Shown here: piece after piece, positions 22,767 to 30,842 of the stretch | How the letters are laid out: each line of letters begins with the position of its first letter | How positions within the stretch are numbered: position 1 is the stretch's first letter | NCBI GenBank assembly: GCA_004554455.1 | Contig: SFMG01000022.1 | Span: 1-30,967 of the forward strand | Length of the DNA: 30,967 bases | Reading direction: 5' to 3' | Source of the DNA: Bacteroidales bacterium | Lineage (GTDB): Bacteria; Bacteroidota; Bacteroidia; Bacteroidales; UBA932 | Translations under genes and position numbers: made by a program | Notes under the pieces: model-generated | What the model was told of the DNA's origin: nothing | What the model saw: only the letters and a program-made list of their open reading frames with translations | The model's database searches: none

Positions 22767-22796
22767 CTTGTATTATCCAAATGATTTCTATATTTG
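22767..22796 (+). promoter_or_regulatory. Promoter of the porin-pot operon
   Basis: CTTG (22767-22770), 18-nt spacer, TATATTTG (22789-22796): near-consensus Bacteroidota promoter. The porin ATG at 22902 leaves a leader of about 100 nt, the longest in the window, which could host regulation; complementary short stretches are present (for example ttccgg/ccggaa-type) but no known riboswitch is recognised. Confidence 0.65.
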
Positions 22797-22901
22797 CAGC
22801 CGATTTCGGAAATCCCGAGTTCCGGAGGACGGAAAAAACTGTTCGCATTGAGCTGCCGTGCTTCGGTTTTGTTTAACGTAAACCTGTTTTTATGGTACGA
22901 A

Positions 22902-23975
22902 ATGAAAAAGCTGACAGTTGTTTCTACGGCATTGTTATGCTCGTTCCTTGCGTACTCGCAAGAGGTTGACGTCCGACTGATCCCGAGGGTTGACGTCAAC
23001 GCTTATGTCCCTGCGGACAAAGAGGCAAGTTTTGGCGTCGATTTCGGCAACACTTCCTTTTACACGCTCATCGAGGGCACCTTTCTCGAGAATTTCTCCT
23101 ATTCCATCTCCAATCACTGGCTGTCGGTCTATGACTCCTGGTACGCCGGCGAAGGCTATTCGTCCGCGTGGGAGGATGTCGCAGGCTTGTACACCGGCAC
23201 ATTGTACTCCAATGCGAACAATTGGCTGGACTGGGCGAATCTCACTTACACCCTCTCCACGGAGAAGGCCGGAAGTTTCGAGTTTTCAGCGGGTAAGGAC
23301 GTAATGGCCATAGGCGGCTTCGAGATCGACGCCTATGATTTCGATTCACATTTCGGTCTCAATTCGCTTTTCTGGAATTATATCCCTGTCTATCAGTGGG
23401 GAGGCAAGGTCGGCTACGTCACCCCTGACGAGTCCACCAGCATCTATTTCCAGGCCACCACTTCGCCATTCGGCGGAATGATGTTCAAGGAAAGGCAGTA
23501 CGGCGCATATTCCCTCTGTGCATACGGAGAATATGACTGGTACAGCGGCATCTGGTCCACCAACTTCGTCCAGTACGGAAAGGATTCCTATATGAACATC
23601 ATATCCCTGGGCAACCAGTTCTACGTGTCCGATCTCACGATAGGCGTGGACTGGATGAACCGTGCAGCCAGTGCTAAGCACTTCTTCGACCAGGAGATGT
23701 CCCTCATGGGAACTCTGAGCTGGAATTTCGACGACAAGGTCGAACTCTTCGGCAAGGCCGGCTGGGAGCGCTTCCGCAATCCTGTACTCGTCGGTCCTTT
23801 CTATGAGGACATACTTCCTGAGAACTACATCTTCGGAGGCGTGGGCGTGAACTGGTATCCTCTCGAGGACAGCCAGGACCTCCGTTTCCACGCTCTTGTA
23901 TCGGCGAACAGTCTCGACGGCACAGTTGCCATAGGCGTTGGCCTGACATATAATTTCAGTGTTTATTCCAAATAG
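22902..23975 (+). CDS. Outer-membrane beta-barrel porin-like protein
   Basis: The 357-residue product begins with a signal peptide (MKKLTVVSTALLCSFLAYSQ). The rest is rich in alternating aromatic/polar strands (for example SYSISNHWLSVYDSWY, FEFSAGKDVMAIGGFEID) and ends in VGLTYNFSVYSK, typical of barrel proteins. It resembles the porin families that precede nutrient transporters in Bacteroidota. The potA start is 5 nt after its stop, so it probably supplies outer-membrane passage for the polyamine importer. The ATG at 22902 is chosen over 22794 because it gives a proper signal peptide and because 22794 lies inside the promoter. Confidence 0.8.
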   Translation: MKKLTVVSTALLCSFLAYSQEVDVRLIPRVDVNAYVPADKEASFGVDFGNTSFYTLIEGTFLENFSYSISNHWLSVYDSWYAGEGYSSAWEDVAGLYTGTLYSNANNWLDWANLTYTLSTEKAGSFEFSAGKDVMAIGGFEIDAYDFDSHFGLNSLFWNYIPVYQWGGKVGYVTPDESTSIYFQATTSPFGGMMFKERQYGAYSLCAYGEYDWYSGIWSTNFVQYGKDSYMNIISLGNQFYVSDLTIGVDWMNRAASAKHFFDQEMSLMGTLSWNFDDKVELFGKAGWERFRNPVLVGPFYEDILPENYIFGGVGVNWYPLEDSQDLRFHALVSANSLDGTVAIGVGLTYNFSVYSK

Positions 23976-23980
23976 CGGAA

Positions 23981-25375
23981 ATGAAAGCGGATCCAAAGGA
24001 TATCATAATAGACATCAAGCATATATCCAAATCCTTCGGCGACAAGAAGGTACTTGATGACATAAATCTCTACGTAAAGAAAGGCGAATTCATCACCCTG
24101 CTGGGCCCTTCCGGCTGCGGAAAGACCACTATGCTCAGGATGATTGCCGGATTCACCCCTGTCTCCGAGGGCACCATCCTGCTCGAGGGCGAGGACATTT
24201 CCGGAATCCCGCCGTACAAAAGGCCTCTGAACACCGTGTTCCAGAAGTATGCCCTTTTTCCTCATCTCGACGTTTATGACAACGTGGCTTTCGGGCTCAA
24301 GCTCCAGAAGCTGCCTGTCGAGGAGATTACCCAGAGGGTGAAGAAGGCTCTCAAGCTCGTGTCGATGTCCGACTACGAGGATCGTGACGTCAACAGTCTC
24401 TCAGGCGGTCAGCAGCAGCGCATAGCCATAGCCCGTGCCCTGGTGAACCGTCCAAAGGTGCTGCTGCTTGACGAACCTCTTGCGGCGCTCGACCTCAAGA
24501 TGCGCAAGGATATGCAGATAGAGCTCAAGGAGATGCATGAGAAGCTGGGTATCACCTTCATCTACGTTACCCACGACCAGGAGGAGGCCCTGACCCTCTC
24601 CGACACCATAGTCGTGATGAATGAGGGCAAGATCCAGCAGATAGGCACCCCTTCGGACATCTACAACGAACCGGTGAACGCCTTTGTGGCCGATTTCATC
24701 GGCGAGTCCAACATACTGAACGGAGTGATGCTCGAGGACAGGAAGGTCAGCTTCATAGGCCACGAATTCGAATGCGTAGATGAAGGCTTCGGCGAGAATG
24801 TCCCGGTCGATATAGTCGTACGTCCGGAAGACATCTACATAATGAACAAGCTGGATTCGGCCCAGTTCACCGGAACCGTGACCACCTGCATCTTCAAGGG
24901 AGTCCATTATGAAATGACGGTAGTGACCAAGGAAGGTTACGAAATCATGATACAGGACTACAATTCCTTCCCTGTGGGTTCCGAGGTGGGAATGCTCATC
25001 AAGCCATACGACATCCAGGTAATGAAGAAGGAACGCACGGCCAACGTCTTCGACGGGGAGATGCTTTCCGAATCCAGGGTAAGGATGCTTGGAGTGGATT
25101 TCGAGTGCCTCCCGTGCGAAGGCCTTTCAAAGGGCGACAAGGTGCGCGCCACCGTCGATTTCGATAAGGTGGAACTCCTTGACCATCAGGAAGATGGCGT
25201 GCTGGATGGAGAGGTACATTTCATTCTCTACAAGGGCAATCACTACCATCTGACCATACGCAGCGAGTTCGGTGACGACATATTTGTGGACACCGATGAC
25301 ATCTGGGACAAGGGCGACCTCGTGGGCATAAGCCTGCCTGCGGATGCCATCAAGATTGAGCGCAGGGATGAGTAA
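23981..25375 (+). CDS. potA: Spermidine/putrescine ABC transporter ATP-binding protein
   Basis: The ATPase of the polyamine importer. Motifs: Walker A LGPSGCGKTT (41-50), Q-loop near VFQKYALFP (86-94), signature LSGGQQQ (140-146), Walker B LLLDEP (161-166), and switch His198. At 464 residues it is about 100 longer than usual PotA: the C-terminal regulatory (TOBE-like) part is present twice. Residues about 243-349 and 354-459 align, for example IFKGVHYEMTV with LYKGNHYHLTI and GHEFECVDEG with GVDFECLPCE. Its stop overlaps potB by 8 nt. Confidence 0.93.
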   Translation: MKADPKDIIIDIKHISKSFGDKKVLDDINLYVKKGEFITLLGPSGCGKTTMLRMIAGFTPVSEGTILLEGEDISGIPPYKRPLNTVFQKYALFPHLDVYDNVAFGLKLQKLPVEEITQRVKKALKLVSMSDYEDRDVNSLSGGQQQRIAIARALVNRPKVLLLDEPLAALDLKMRKDMQIELKEMHEKLGITFIYVTHDQEEALTLSDTIVVMNEGKIQQIGTPSDIYNEPVNAFVADFIGESNILNGVMLEDRKVSFIGHEFECVDEGFGENVPVDIVVRPEDIYIMNKLDSAQFTGTVTTCIFKGVHYEMTVVTKEGYEIMIQDYNSFPVGSEVGMLIKPYDIQVMKKERTANVFDGEMLSESRVRMLGVDFECLPCEGLSKGDKVRATVDFDKVELLDHQEDGVLDGEVHFILYKGNHYHLTIRSEFGDDIFVDTDDIWDKGDLVGISLPADAIKIERRDE

Positions 25376-26135
25376 GAGGAGTATCTGGAGCCTCCCGTAT
25401 CTGATATTTATGGTGCTCTTCGTGGTTCTGCCTCTCCTGCTCATAGTGCTCTATGCCCTGCAGGACGGCAGCGGTCACTTCACCTTCGCCAACATTGCGA
25501 AGTTCTTTACTGACAGGGATGCTCTGGCCACCTTCGCGGTCTCGCTGGAGGTGGGCATAGAGACCACTCTGATTTGCATACTGCTGGGTTATCCGGCGGC
25601 GTGGATACTCTCCAACCGGGAGCTGAACAAGTCGGCCGTGACCATAGTCCTCTTCATACTCCCCATGTGGATAAACGCCCTGATGAGGACTCTCGCCACC
25701 ACCGAGCTTTTCAATATGCTGAAGATTCCGCTCGGCAAGGGTACGCTGATCTTCGGTATGGTATATGACTTCCTTCCGTTCATGATCTATCCCATCTACA
25801 ACATACTGCTGAAGATGGACAAGAGCTATGCGGAGGCGGCTGAAGACCTAGGGGCCAGTCCGCTGAAGGTCTTCACCAGGGTCACCCTGCCGCTGTCTAT
25901 GCCGGGTGTGCTGAGTGGAGTGATGATGGTGTTCATGCCTACGATGTCCACCTTCGCCATCTCCGAGTTCCTCACCAACAACAAGGTGAAGCTATTCGGT
26001 ACCATAATCCAGGAGAACATCAATGCCTCGTCGTGGAACTACGGTGCAGCGCTCGCATTCATCATGCTGTTAATCATAGGAATATGCTCCCTGTTTGGGG
26101 GCGGTTCCGATAAAACTGAAGTGGAGGGTCTGTGA
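25368..26135 (+). CDS. potB: Spermidine/putrescine ABC transporter permease PotB
   Basis: A 255-residue inner-membrane permease with about six transmembrane helices. It carries the EAA loop that contacts the ATPase (EAAEDLGASPLKVFTRVTLPLSMPG). The ATG at 25368 (MSKRSIWSLPYLIF) is chosen over 25344 because it leaves the normal short N-terminus; it overlaps potA by 8 nt. Its stop overlaps potC (TGATG). The C-terminus is a short hydrophilic tail, DKTEVEGL. Confidence 0.92.
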   Translation: MSKRSIWSLPYLIFMVLFVVLPLLLIVLYALQDGSGHFTFANIAKFFTDRDALATFAVSLEVGIETTLICILLGYPAAWILSNRELNKSAVTIVLFILPMWINALMRTLATTELFNMLKIPLGKGTLIFGMVYDFLPFMIYPIYNILLKMDKSYAEAAEDLGASPLKVFTRVTLPLSMPGVLSGVMMVFMPTMSTFAISEFLTNNKVKLFGTIIQENINASSWNYGAALAFIMLLIIGICSLFGGGSDKTEVEGL

Positions 26136-26941
26136 TGAAGAAATTTTTTGCCCAGGCATATATCTGGCTGCTGCTGGTAATGCTCTACGCGCCGATTATC
26201 TTCATCGGCATATTCTCTTTCTCGGAATCCAGGGTGCTCGGAAACTGGAGCGGTTTTTCGCTGAAACTCTATGAAAACCTCTTTTCCGGCAGCGTACAGG
26301 GCGGAAGCAAGCTCATCAGCGCTGTGGAAAACACTCTGGTTATAGCCCTCATCGCTTCAGCCGCGGCCACTCTGCTCGGAACCATAGCTGCCATAGGCAT
26401 ACACAATCTCAGGGGGAAAAAGAAGAAGGGGATAATGTTCCTGAACAATGTCCCTATGATAAATCCGGACATAATCACCGGTGTCTCCCTCTTCCTGCTC
26501 TTTGTGTTCCTGCATATCAGCCAGGGCTATGTGACCGTGGTGCTCGCCCACATCACCTTCTGCACCCCTTATGTGGTGCTGAGCGTGCTCCCCAAGCTCT
26601 CCCAGATGAACCCTAACATCTATGAGGCAGCCTTGGACCTTGGTGCAACGCCGTTCCAGGCCCTGCGCAAGGTACTCATCCCGGAACTGAAGGGAGGTAT
26701 GATTTCCGGCTTCGTGCTTTCATTCACGATGTCCCTCGACGACTTCGCTGTGACTTTCTTCACCCGTGGCACGATAGGACTCGACACCCTCTCGACATAT
26801 ATTTACGCCGATGCCCGCAAGGGCGGTCTCACCCCTGAGCTCAGGCCGCTGATGACCATCATCTTCCTCGTCGTACTTATACTTCTTATAATAATCAACA
26901 TCAGACAATCGAGATTCAAATCTAAACAAGCTGTAAAATGA
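26135..26941 (+). CDS. potC: Spermidine/putrescine ABC transporter permease PotC
   Basis: The second permease, 268 residues, six hydrophobic helices, EAA loop EAALDLGATPFQALRKVLIPELKGG, and the conserved FTMSLDDFAVTFFTRG segment of PotC. The ATG at 26135 directly follows the potB stop. The gene ends in the ATGA overlap with potD. Confidence 0.93.
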   Translation: MKKFFAQAYIWLLLVMLYAPIIFIGIFSFSESRVLGNWSGFSLKLYENLFSGSVQGGSKLISAVENTLVIALIASAAATLLGTIAAIGIHNLRGKKKKGIMFLNNVPMINPDIITGVSLFLLFVFLHISQGYVTVVLAHITFCTPYVVLSVLPKLSQMNPNIYEAALDLGATPFQALRKVLIPELKGGMISGFVLSFTMSLDDFAVTFFTRGTIGLDTLSTYIYADARKGGLTPELRPLMTIIFLVVLILLIIINIRQSRFKSKQAVK

Positions 26942-28239
26942 AAAAATTGACAGGCATTCTGCTCGCACTTGGCATACTCGCCTCCTGCAGCACTCCGCGT
27001 GAGGAGATCCTCAAGGTTTACAACTGGGCGGACTACATCGATGAAGACCTCATCACAGAGTTCGAACAGTGGTACGAAGAACAGACCGGGGAGAAAGTCA
27101 CAATCATATACCAGACCTTTGACGTAAACGAAACCATGCTCTCCAAGATCGAGTTGGGCCACGAGGATTACGACCTGGTCTGCCCATCCGACTACATCAT
27201 CGAGAGGATGCTTATGAATGACCTCCTCCTGCCTATAGACCGCGATTTCGGCGACACCCCTGACTACACAGGCAACCTTGCCCCGTACATAGTGGACTGC
27301 TTCAACAACATAGAAGGCTTCGGCAAGAATGCAAACGACTATGCGGTAGGATATATGTGGGGTACCACAGGTCTCATCTACAATCCCAAGTTCGTCAGCG
27401 CCGAGGACGTAAAGAGCTGGGACGTGCTCAGGGATCCTAAGAACGCAGGCCATATACTTATGAAGGAAGCCTTCAGGGACGTCTATTCAGCCCTGCTCGT
27501 AGCCCTGAACAAAGACGCCATCGATGCCGGAGAGAAAGACCTCGCCACCATCTGCTTCGACAACTCCGACGAATCCATCAAGATGGTCGAGGACTATCTG
27601 ATGAGCTTCCGTGACGGCGTCTGCGGCTGGGAGGCCGATTTCGGCAAGGACCAGATGACCAAGGAACAGGCCTGGATCAACTTTTCCTGGAGCGGCGATG
27701 CCCAGTGGGCTATCGAAGAAGCCGCCGATATGGGCGTCGAACTGGCCTATTCGGTTCCCGAGTCCGGCTCCATCGTATGGTTCGACGGCTGGGTGATACC
27801 GAAGTATGCCAAGAACGTGAAGGCGGCACGCTACTTCATCAACTTTATGTGCAAGCCTGAGAACGCAATCAGGAATATGGATGTGATTGGCTATGTAAGC
27901 GCCCTCGGAGGCGACTATATACTCGAACAGGTTAGCGACGAAGAGGAGTTCGACCCTATCGACGTAAGCTATTTCTTCGGCCCTCAGGCCGACTCCGTCT
28001 GCGTCAATCCTATAATGTACCCTGAAAAGGCCATCATCGACCGTTGCTCCATGATGCACGACAGCAGCGAAGAAAGGACCCGCGCCCTTCTTGAAATGTG
28101 GTCACGTGTAAAGGGGGACAGTGCCACCGGCATGACCTTCGTCACCATCGTCTGCGCCCTGCTCGCGATCGCAGCGCTTGTTATCTTCCTTTTCTTGCGC
28201 AAAAAGTCCCGCCGTGCCTCGGCACGTCGCAGACGTTAG
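26938..28239 (+). CDS. potD: Spermidine/putrescine-binding protein PotD with C-terminal membrane anchor
   Basis: The substrate-binding protein, 433 residues. The N-terminus is a lipoprotein signal with lipobox LASC (Cys17), then EILKVYNWADYIDEDLI, a PotD hallmark start. Further family segments are DLVCPSDYIIERM, GYMWGTTGLIYNP and WFDGWVIPKYAKN. Unusually, a strongly hydrophobic stretch (MTFVTIVCALLAIAALVIFLF, residues about 399-419) followed by a basic tail (RKKSRRASARRRR) ends the protein, consistent with a second, transmembrane anchor. Final gene of the pot cluster, coupled to potC by ATGA. Confidence 0.92.
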   Translation: MKKLTGILLALGILASCSTPREEILKVYNWADYIDEDLITEFEQWYEEQTGEKVTIIYQTFDVNETMLSKIELGHEDYDLVCPSDYIIERMLMNDLLLPIDRDFGDTPDYTGNLAPYIVDCFNNIEGFGKNANDYAVGYMWGTTGLIYNPKFVSAEDVKSWDVLRDPKNAGHILMKEAFRDVYSALLVALNKDAIDAGEKDLATICFDNSDESIKMVEDYLMSFRDGVCGWEADFGKDQMTKEQAWINFSWSGDAQWAIEEAADMGVELAYSVPESGSIVWFDGWVIPKYAKNVKAARYFINFMCKPENAIRNMDVIGYVSALGGDYILEQVSDEEEFDPIDVSYFFGPQADSVCVNPIMYPEKAIIDRCSMMHDSSEERTRALLEMWSRVKGDSATGMTFVTIVCALLAIAALVIFLFLRKKSRRASARRRR

Positions 28240-28259
28240 CATGAAACCGTAGAATTCTT

Positions 28260-28997
28260 ATGGAACTGAACAAAACCCTCTCCCTATTGGGAGCTTGCCT
28301 GATGGCATTTTCAGCCTGCAATACCTCGCATGTCTCTTCTGACGACAATTTCAACGACACCGTGGCTTCAGCTTTGGCCGGTGGAGGAAATATAGTCCTG
28401 GATCAGATGCAATGGACAAGGGAGCCTATGGCATATTCCATTTCCGGGGACAGTCTGTCGATAACGACTGCTGCCCATACCGACCTGTGGCAGCGTACCT
28501 ATTACCATTTCCGCAACGACAACGCACCGGTATTCCAGATGCAGACCGATGAACAGTACTTCAGTTTCGTGGTAAAGACCGACTTCAGCCAAAGCCACCG
28601 GCGATTCGACCAATGCGGTGTCGTAATGTATCTTGACAGCGACAATTGGCTGAAGGCCTCTGTGGAATATGAGAATGAAGAATTCCAACACCTGGGCAGC
28701 GTGGTCACGAACAACGGCTATTCCGACTGGGCGACAACTGCTATCCCGGCCGACGTAAAGACGATGTGGTACCGTTTCTCCCGCCGCGCCGACGACTATT
28801 GCATCGAATGTTCCCGTGATGGCAGCAACTTCAGCCAGATGCGTATCTGTCATATTCCCGCAGCTGCCGGCAGGATAAGTTTCGGAGTCTATGCCTGCTC
28901 GCCTGAAGAGTCCTCATTCACAGCGCTATTCACCGATTTCTTGATTACTGAATGTATGTGGAAGGCTCACGACGGTCAGCAGCCGGATGAGGAATAG
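28260..28997 (+). CDS. DUF1349-like lipoprotein
   Basis: A 245-residue protein with lipoprotein signal MELNKTLSLLGACLMAFSAC. The body resembles DUF1349 (concanavalin-A-like beta-sandwich, seen in proteins annotated as regulators of enolase): FQMQTDEQYFSFVVKTDF, DQCGVVMYLDSDNWLKASVEYENEE, and GVYACSPEESSFTALFTDF. These domains often bind carbohydrate or other ligands; function here is unknown. It starts 20 nt after potD, so it could be co-transcribed with the pot genes, and a terminator follows it. Confidence 0.78.
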   Translation: MELNKTLSLLGACLMAFSACNTSHVSSDDNFNDTVASALAGGGNIVLDQMQWTREPMAYSISGDSLSITTAAHTDLWQRTYYHFRNDNAPVFQMQTDEQYFSFVVKTDFSQSHRRFDQCGVVMYLDSDNWLKASVEYENEEFQHLGSVVTNNGYSDWATTAIPADVKTMWYRFSRRADDYCIECSRDGSNFSQMRICHIPAAAGRISFGVYACSPEESSFTALFTDFLITECMWKAHDGQQPDEE

Positions 28998-29019
28998 CCA
29001 CGAATCGTAACAGACTCAA

Positions 29020-29057
29020 GAGAGCTGTCATCAAGAACGATGGCGGCTCTCATTTTT
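29020..29057 (+). terminator. Terminator after the DUF1349-like gene
   Basis: GAGAGCTGTCATC (29020-29032) pairs with GATGGCGGCTCTC (29039-29051) through 13 pairs including two G-U, with loop AAGAAC, followed by ATTTTT. It lies between the convergent DUF1349-like and hipA genes. Confidence 0.85.
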
Positions 29058-30338
29058 CTATAGCTTGAGTAGGAGATGCGGCACAATGGCGTCAATCATA
29101 GTCTGAGGCACTCCGCACTCCTTGGCTAATGTAGGCCAACCTGAAGCCACTTCGCATATCTGATCAATGATTTCCGGCGCGTTCTTGATGTTGTTCACGG
29201 CGGCGCATTCCAGTAGGTCTTTCCTTGTCAGACCGTCAAACTTGCCGTTGACAGACATCTGGTGTGTCTTTGTCCATGCTCCTTCCGGATTATATGCGAA
29301 TCCTATATCATATGCGGGCGAGAGACGCCATTGGCCATTTGAGTCCATCAGGAATGAGATGTTCTTCGTGTGGTCGTCCTGATTTCGCAAAACCACATTG
29401 AACACGACACGGCGGAACATTTCCTGAGCCTGGGAATATGGCAGACGGAGCCTTCTCATGACATTGAAGGCCTGCTCGTAGGAGTACCCTCTTTGTAGCT
29501 TGAAGTCATAGTGGGCCATGCCGCAGAGAGTCTGCATGTGAATCTTCCTTCCATTTTCCCGGTCGAATCTCTTGGTCAGAAAATGGGCTCTGCCATTCTC
29601 TTCGATCAGTGAACAGTCTGTCATCTCGATACCGCATCTCTTGACAAGCTCAGAGAATGAGTATTCCAGGCGGCCGTAGTTCTCCGTTTCCTTGAATCCG
29701 GCTTCAGCGCTGACCCCATCCAGCTTGATCAGATAATAATCAAACCCTTCCGGAGCGGTTATCTGTCCGGACCGCACCTCGCCGGTTTCCTTGTTGTATG
29801 CAATGATTGCCTTTGCCCTCTGACCGCCGGCAGATGTTCCCAGGCGGAGGATCTCCGCTATCGCTGCCTTCCTGTCTGTGTCCAGATTGACTCCGAACCC
29901 TTCTTTCTTTGACAGCGCCTCTCTTGCTACATCTACCAGAGAGTCAATCTCGAACTTCATGTTCTCGTCTGTTGCCGGACCCGTTGCCGGTTCGAACTCC
30001 AAGGCTCCCATGCACCTTTGTCCGAGGAAGCACAGCGTCTCGACGGGATTACCGGATATTCTTCCGGTTAGTGTTAGCCATTGGTCAAACAATGCTCGTC
30101 CATAAGTGTCTGGGAGAGAGTCTGCGAGCATTCCTGGGAGCCCGTTGAAGGTATCCCTGTTCAGATTGCCGAAGGAATATATTCGTCCCTGCTGGACAGG
30201 CATCATGATAGGAGATGGCTCTATGCCTTTTCTAATAAAGTCCCTGTCGTACTCGAATCTTGCCACATTATACGATTCGTCCCATCGGAATGTTCCCATG
30301 TCCATTCCGAAGATTTTTACCTTTGCTACATCTACCAT
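29058..30338 (-). CDS. hipA: HipA-type serine/threonine kinase toxin
   Basis: A 426-residue HipA family toxin; E. coli HipA phosphorylates glutamyl-tRNA synthetase and causes growth arrest, but the target here is unknown. Kinase elements visible are the glycine-rich segment GTSAGGQRAKA (167-177), the substrate-lysine region FDYYLIKLDG (199-208), the catalytic NQDDHTKN (319-326) and the metal-binding SPAYDI (340-345). Full family length, so probably active. It overlaps its antitoxin gene hipB by 7 nt and is translated after it. The stop is immediately beside the terminator at 29020-29057. Confidence 0.92.
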   Translation of the reverse strand: MVDVAKVKIFGMDMGTFRWDESYNVARFEYDRDFIRKGIEPSPIMMPVQQGRIYSFGNLNRDTFNGLPGMLADSLPDTYGRALFDQWLTLTGRISGNPVETLCFLGQRCMGALEFEPATGPATDENMKFEIDSLVDVAREALSKKEGFGVNLDTDRKAAIAEILRLGTSAGGQRAKAIIAYNKETGEVRSGQITAPEGFDYYLIKLDGVSAEAGFKETENYGRLEYSFSELVKRCGIEMTDCSLIEENGRAHFLTKRFDRENGRKIHMQTLCGMAHYDFKLQRGYSYEQAFNVMRRLRLPYSQAQEMFRRVVFNVVLRNQDDHTKNISFLMDSNGQWRLSPAYDIGFAYNPEGAWTKTHQMSVNGKFDGLTRKDLLECAAVNNIKNAPEIIDQICEVASGWPTLAKECGVPQTMIDAIVPHLLLKL

Positions 30339-30676
30339 TCCGATTCCTCCTTATTGACTTTAAGTTTGCCGACTGCGCGCTTGCGAGTCTGCTTTTTCGC
30401 CTTGTTTACCATCTCATAGTATTCGCTTGGACTGAGCTGTTCCTCTTCAAAAAGCTGGCTGATGGACTCCAGCATCCCGAGAGTGCGCAATATGCGTAGC
30501 AGGGTGTCGAATGACCCGATTTCCCCATTCTCCACCTTCTTTACCGAAGACAAAGAAATGGAAGCTGCCTCTGCCAGGCTCTGCTGAGTGATGTTTCTTT
30601 TCAGTCTGATTGCCTTTAACTTCTCTCCGATACGCTTGCTCAGCTGAGTGTCAGAAAGTGTGTATATATCATCCAT
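30332..30676 (-). CDS. hipB: HipB-type antitoxin with helix-turn-helix domain
   Basis: A 114-residue XRE-type DNA-binding protein. The helix-turn-helix covers about residues 17-70 (KLKAIRLKRNITQQSLAEAA, then SSVKKVENGE). The C-terminal region (about 75-114) is charged and basic and probably contacts HipA. It lies upstream of and overlaps hipA, the classic order, and an inverted repeat spans its own promoter, fitting autorepression with HipA as co-repressor. Confidence 0.9.
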   Translation of the reverse strand: MDDIYTLSDTQLSKRIGEKLKAIRLKRNITQQSLAEAASISLSSVKKVENGEIGSFDTLLRILRTLGMLESISQLFEEEQLSPSEYYEMVNKAKKQTRKRAVGKLKVNKEESEW

Positions 30677-30688
30677 TATAGCTTTATA

Positions 30689-30735
30689 TTAAACTATTAC
30701 AATGCAAATATAGTTGTTATAGTTTAATTTGCAAC
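30689..30735 (-). promoter_or_regulatory. hipBA promoter with overlapping operator
   Basis: Read leftward, TATATTTG (30712-30705) is the -7 box and GTTG (30735-30732) lies 19 nt upstream as a -33-like element. An inverted repeat TTAAACTATTACAA (30689-30702) and TTGTTATAGTTTAA (30714-30727), with one mismatched pair and an 11-nt spacer, is centred on the -7 box. Binding there would block RNA polymerase, as expected for a HipB operator. Confidence 0.75.
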
Positions 30736-30787
30736 TATTGTGCAGATAATTAATTCAGTCAAAATATTCTTATGGAATCTGATTTTG

Positions 30788-30817
30788 TAGCCTTCCCTTT
30801 TATTATTGGGAAGGCTA
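30788..30817. repeat. Hairpin upstream of hipBA
   Basis: TAGCCTTCCC (30788-30797), a 10-nt AT-rich loop and GGGAAGGCTA (30808-30817) make a perfect 10-bp stem. No T-run follows on either strand, so it is not a typical terminator. The gene-free interval from 30728 to the window end otherwise contains only this hairpin and the 72-bp array. Confidence 0.6.
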
Positions 30818-30842
30818 TATACAAAAAGGGGAAGTTCACACA

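Noticed and set aside
22797..22901. Riboswitch in the porin leader
   Set aside because: The leader is long for this window and can fold, but I recognise no known riboswitch core.
20933..22999. 688-residue minus-strand open frame opposite the MG2/plug-like gene
   Set aside because: Same reason: an antisense shadow of a strongly supported operon.
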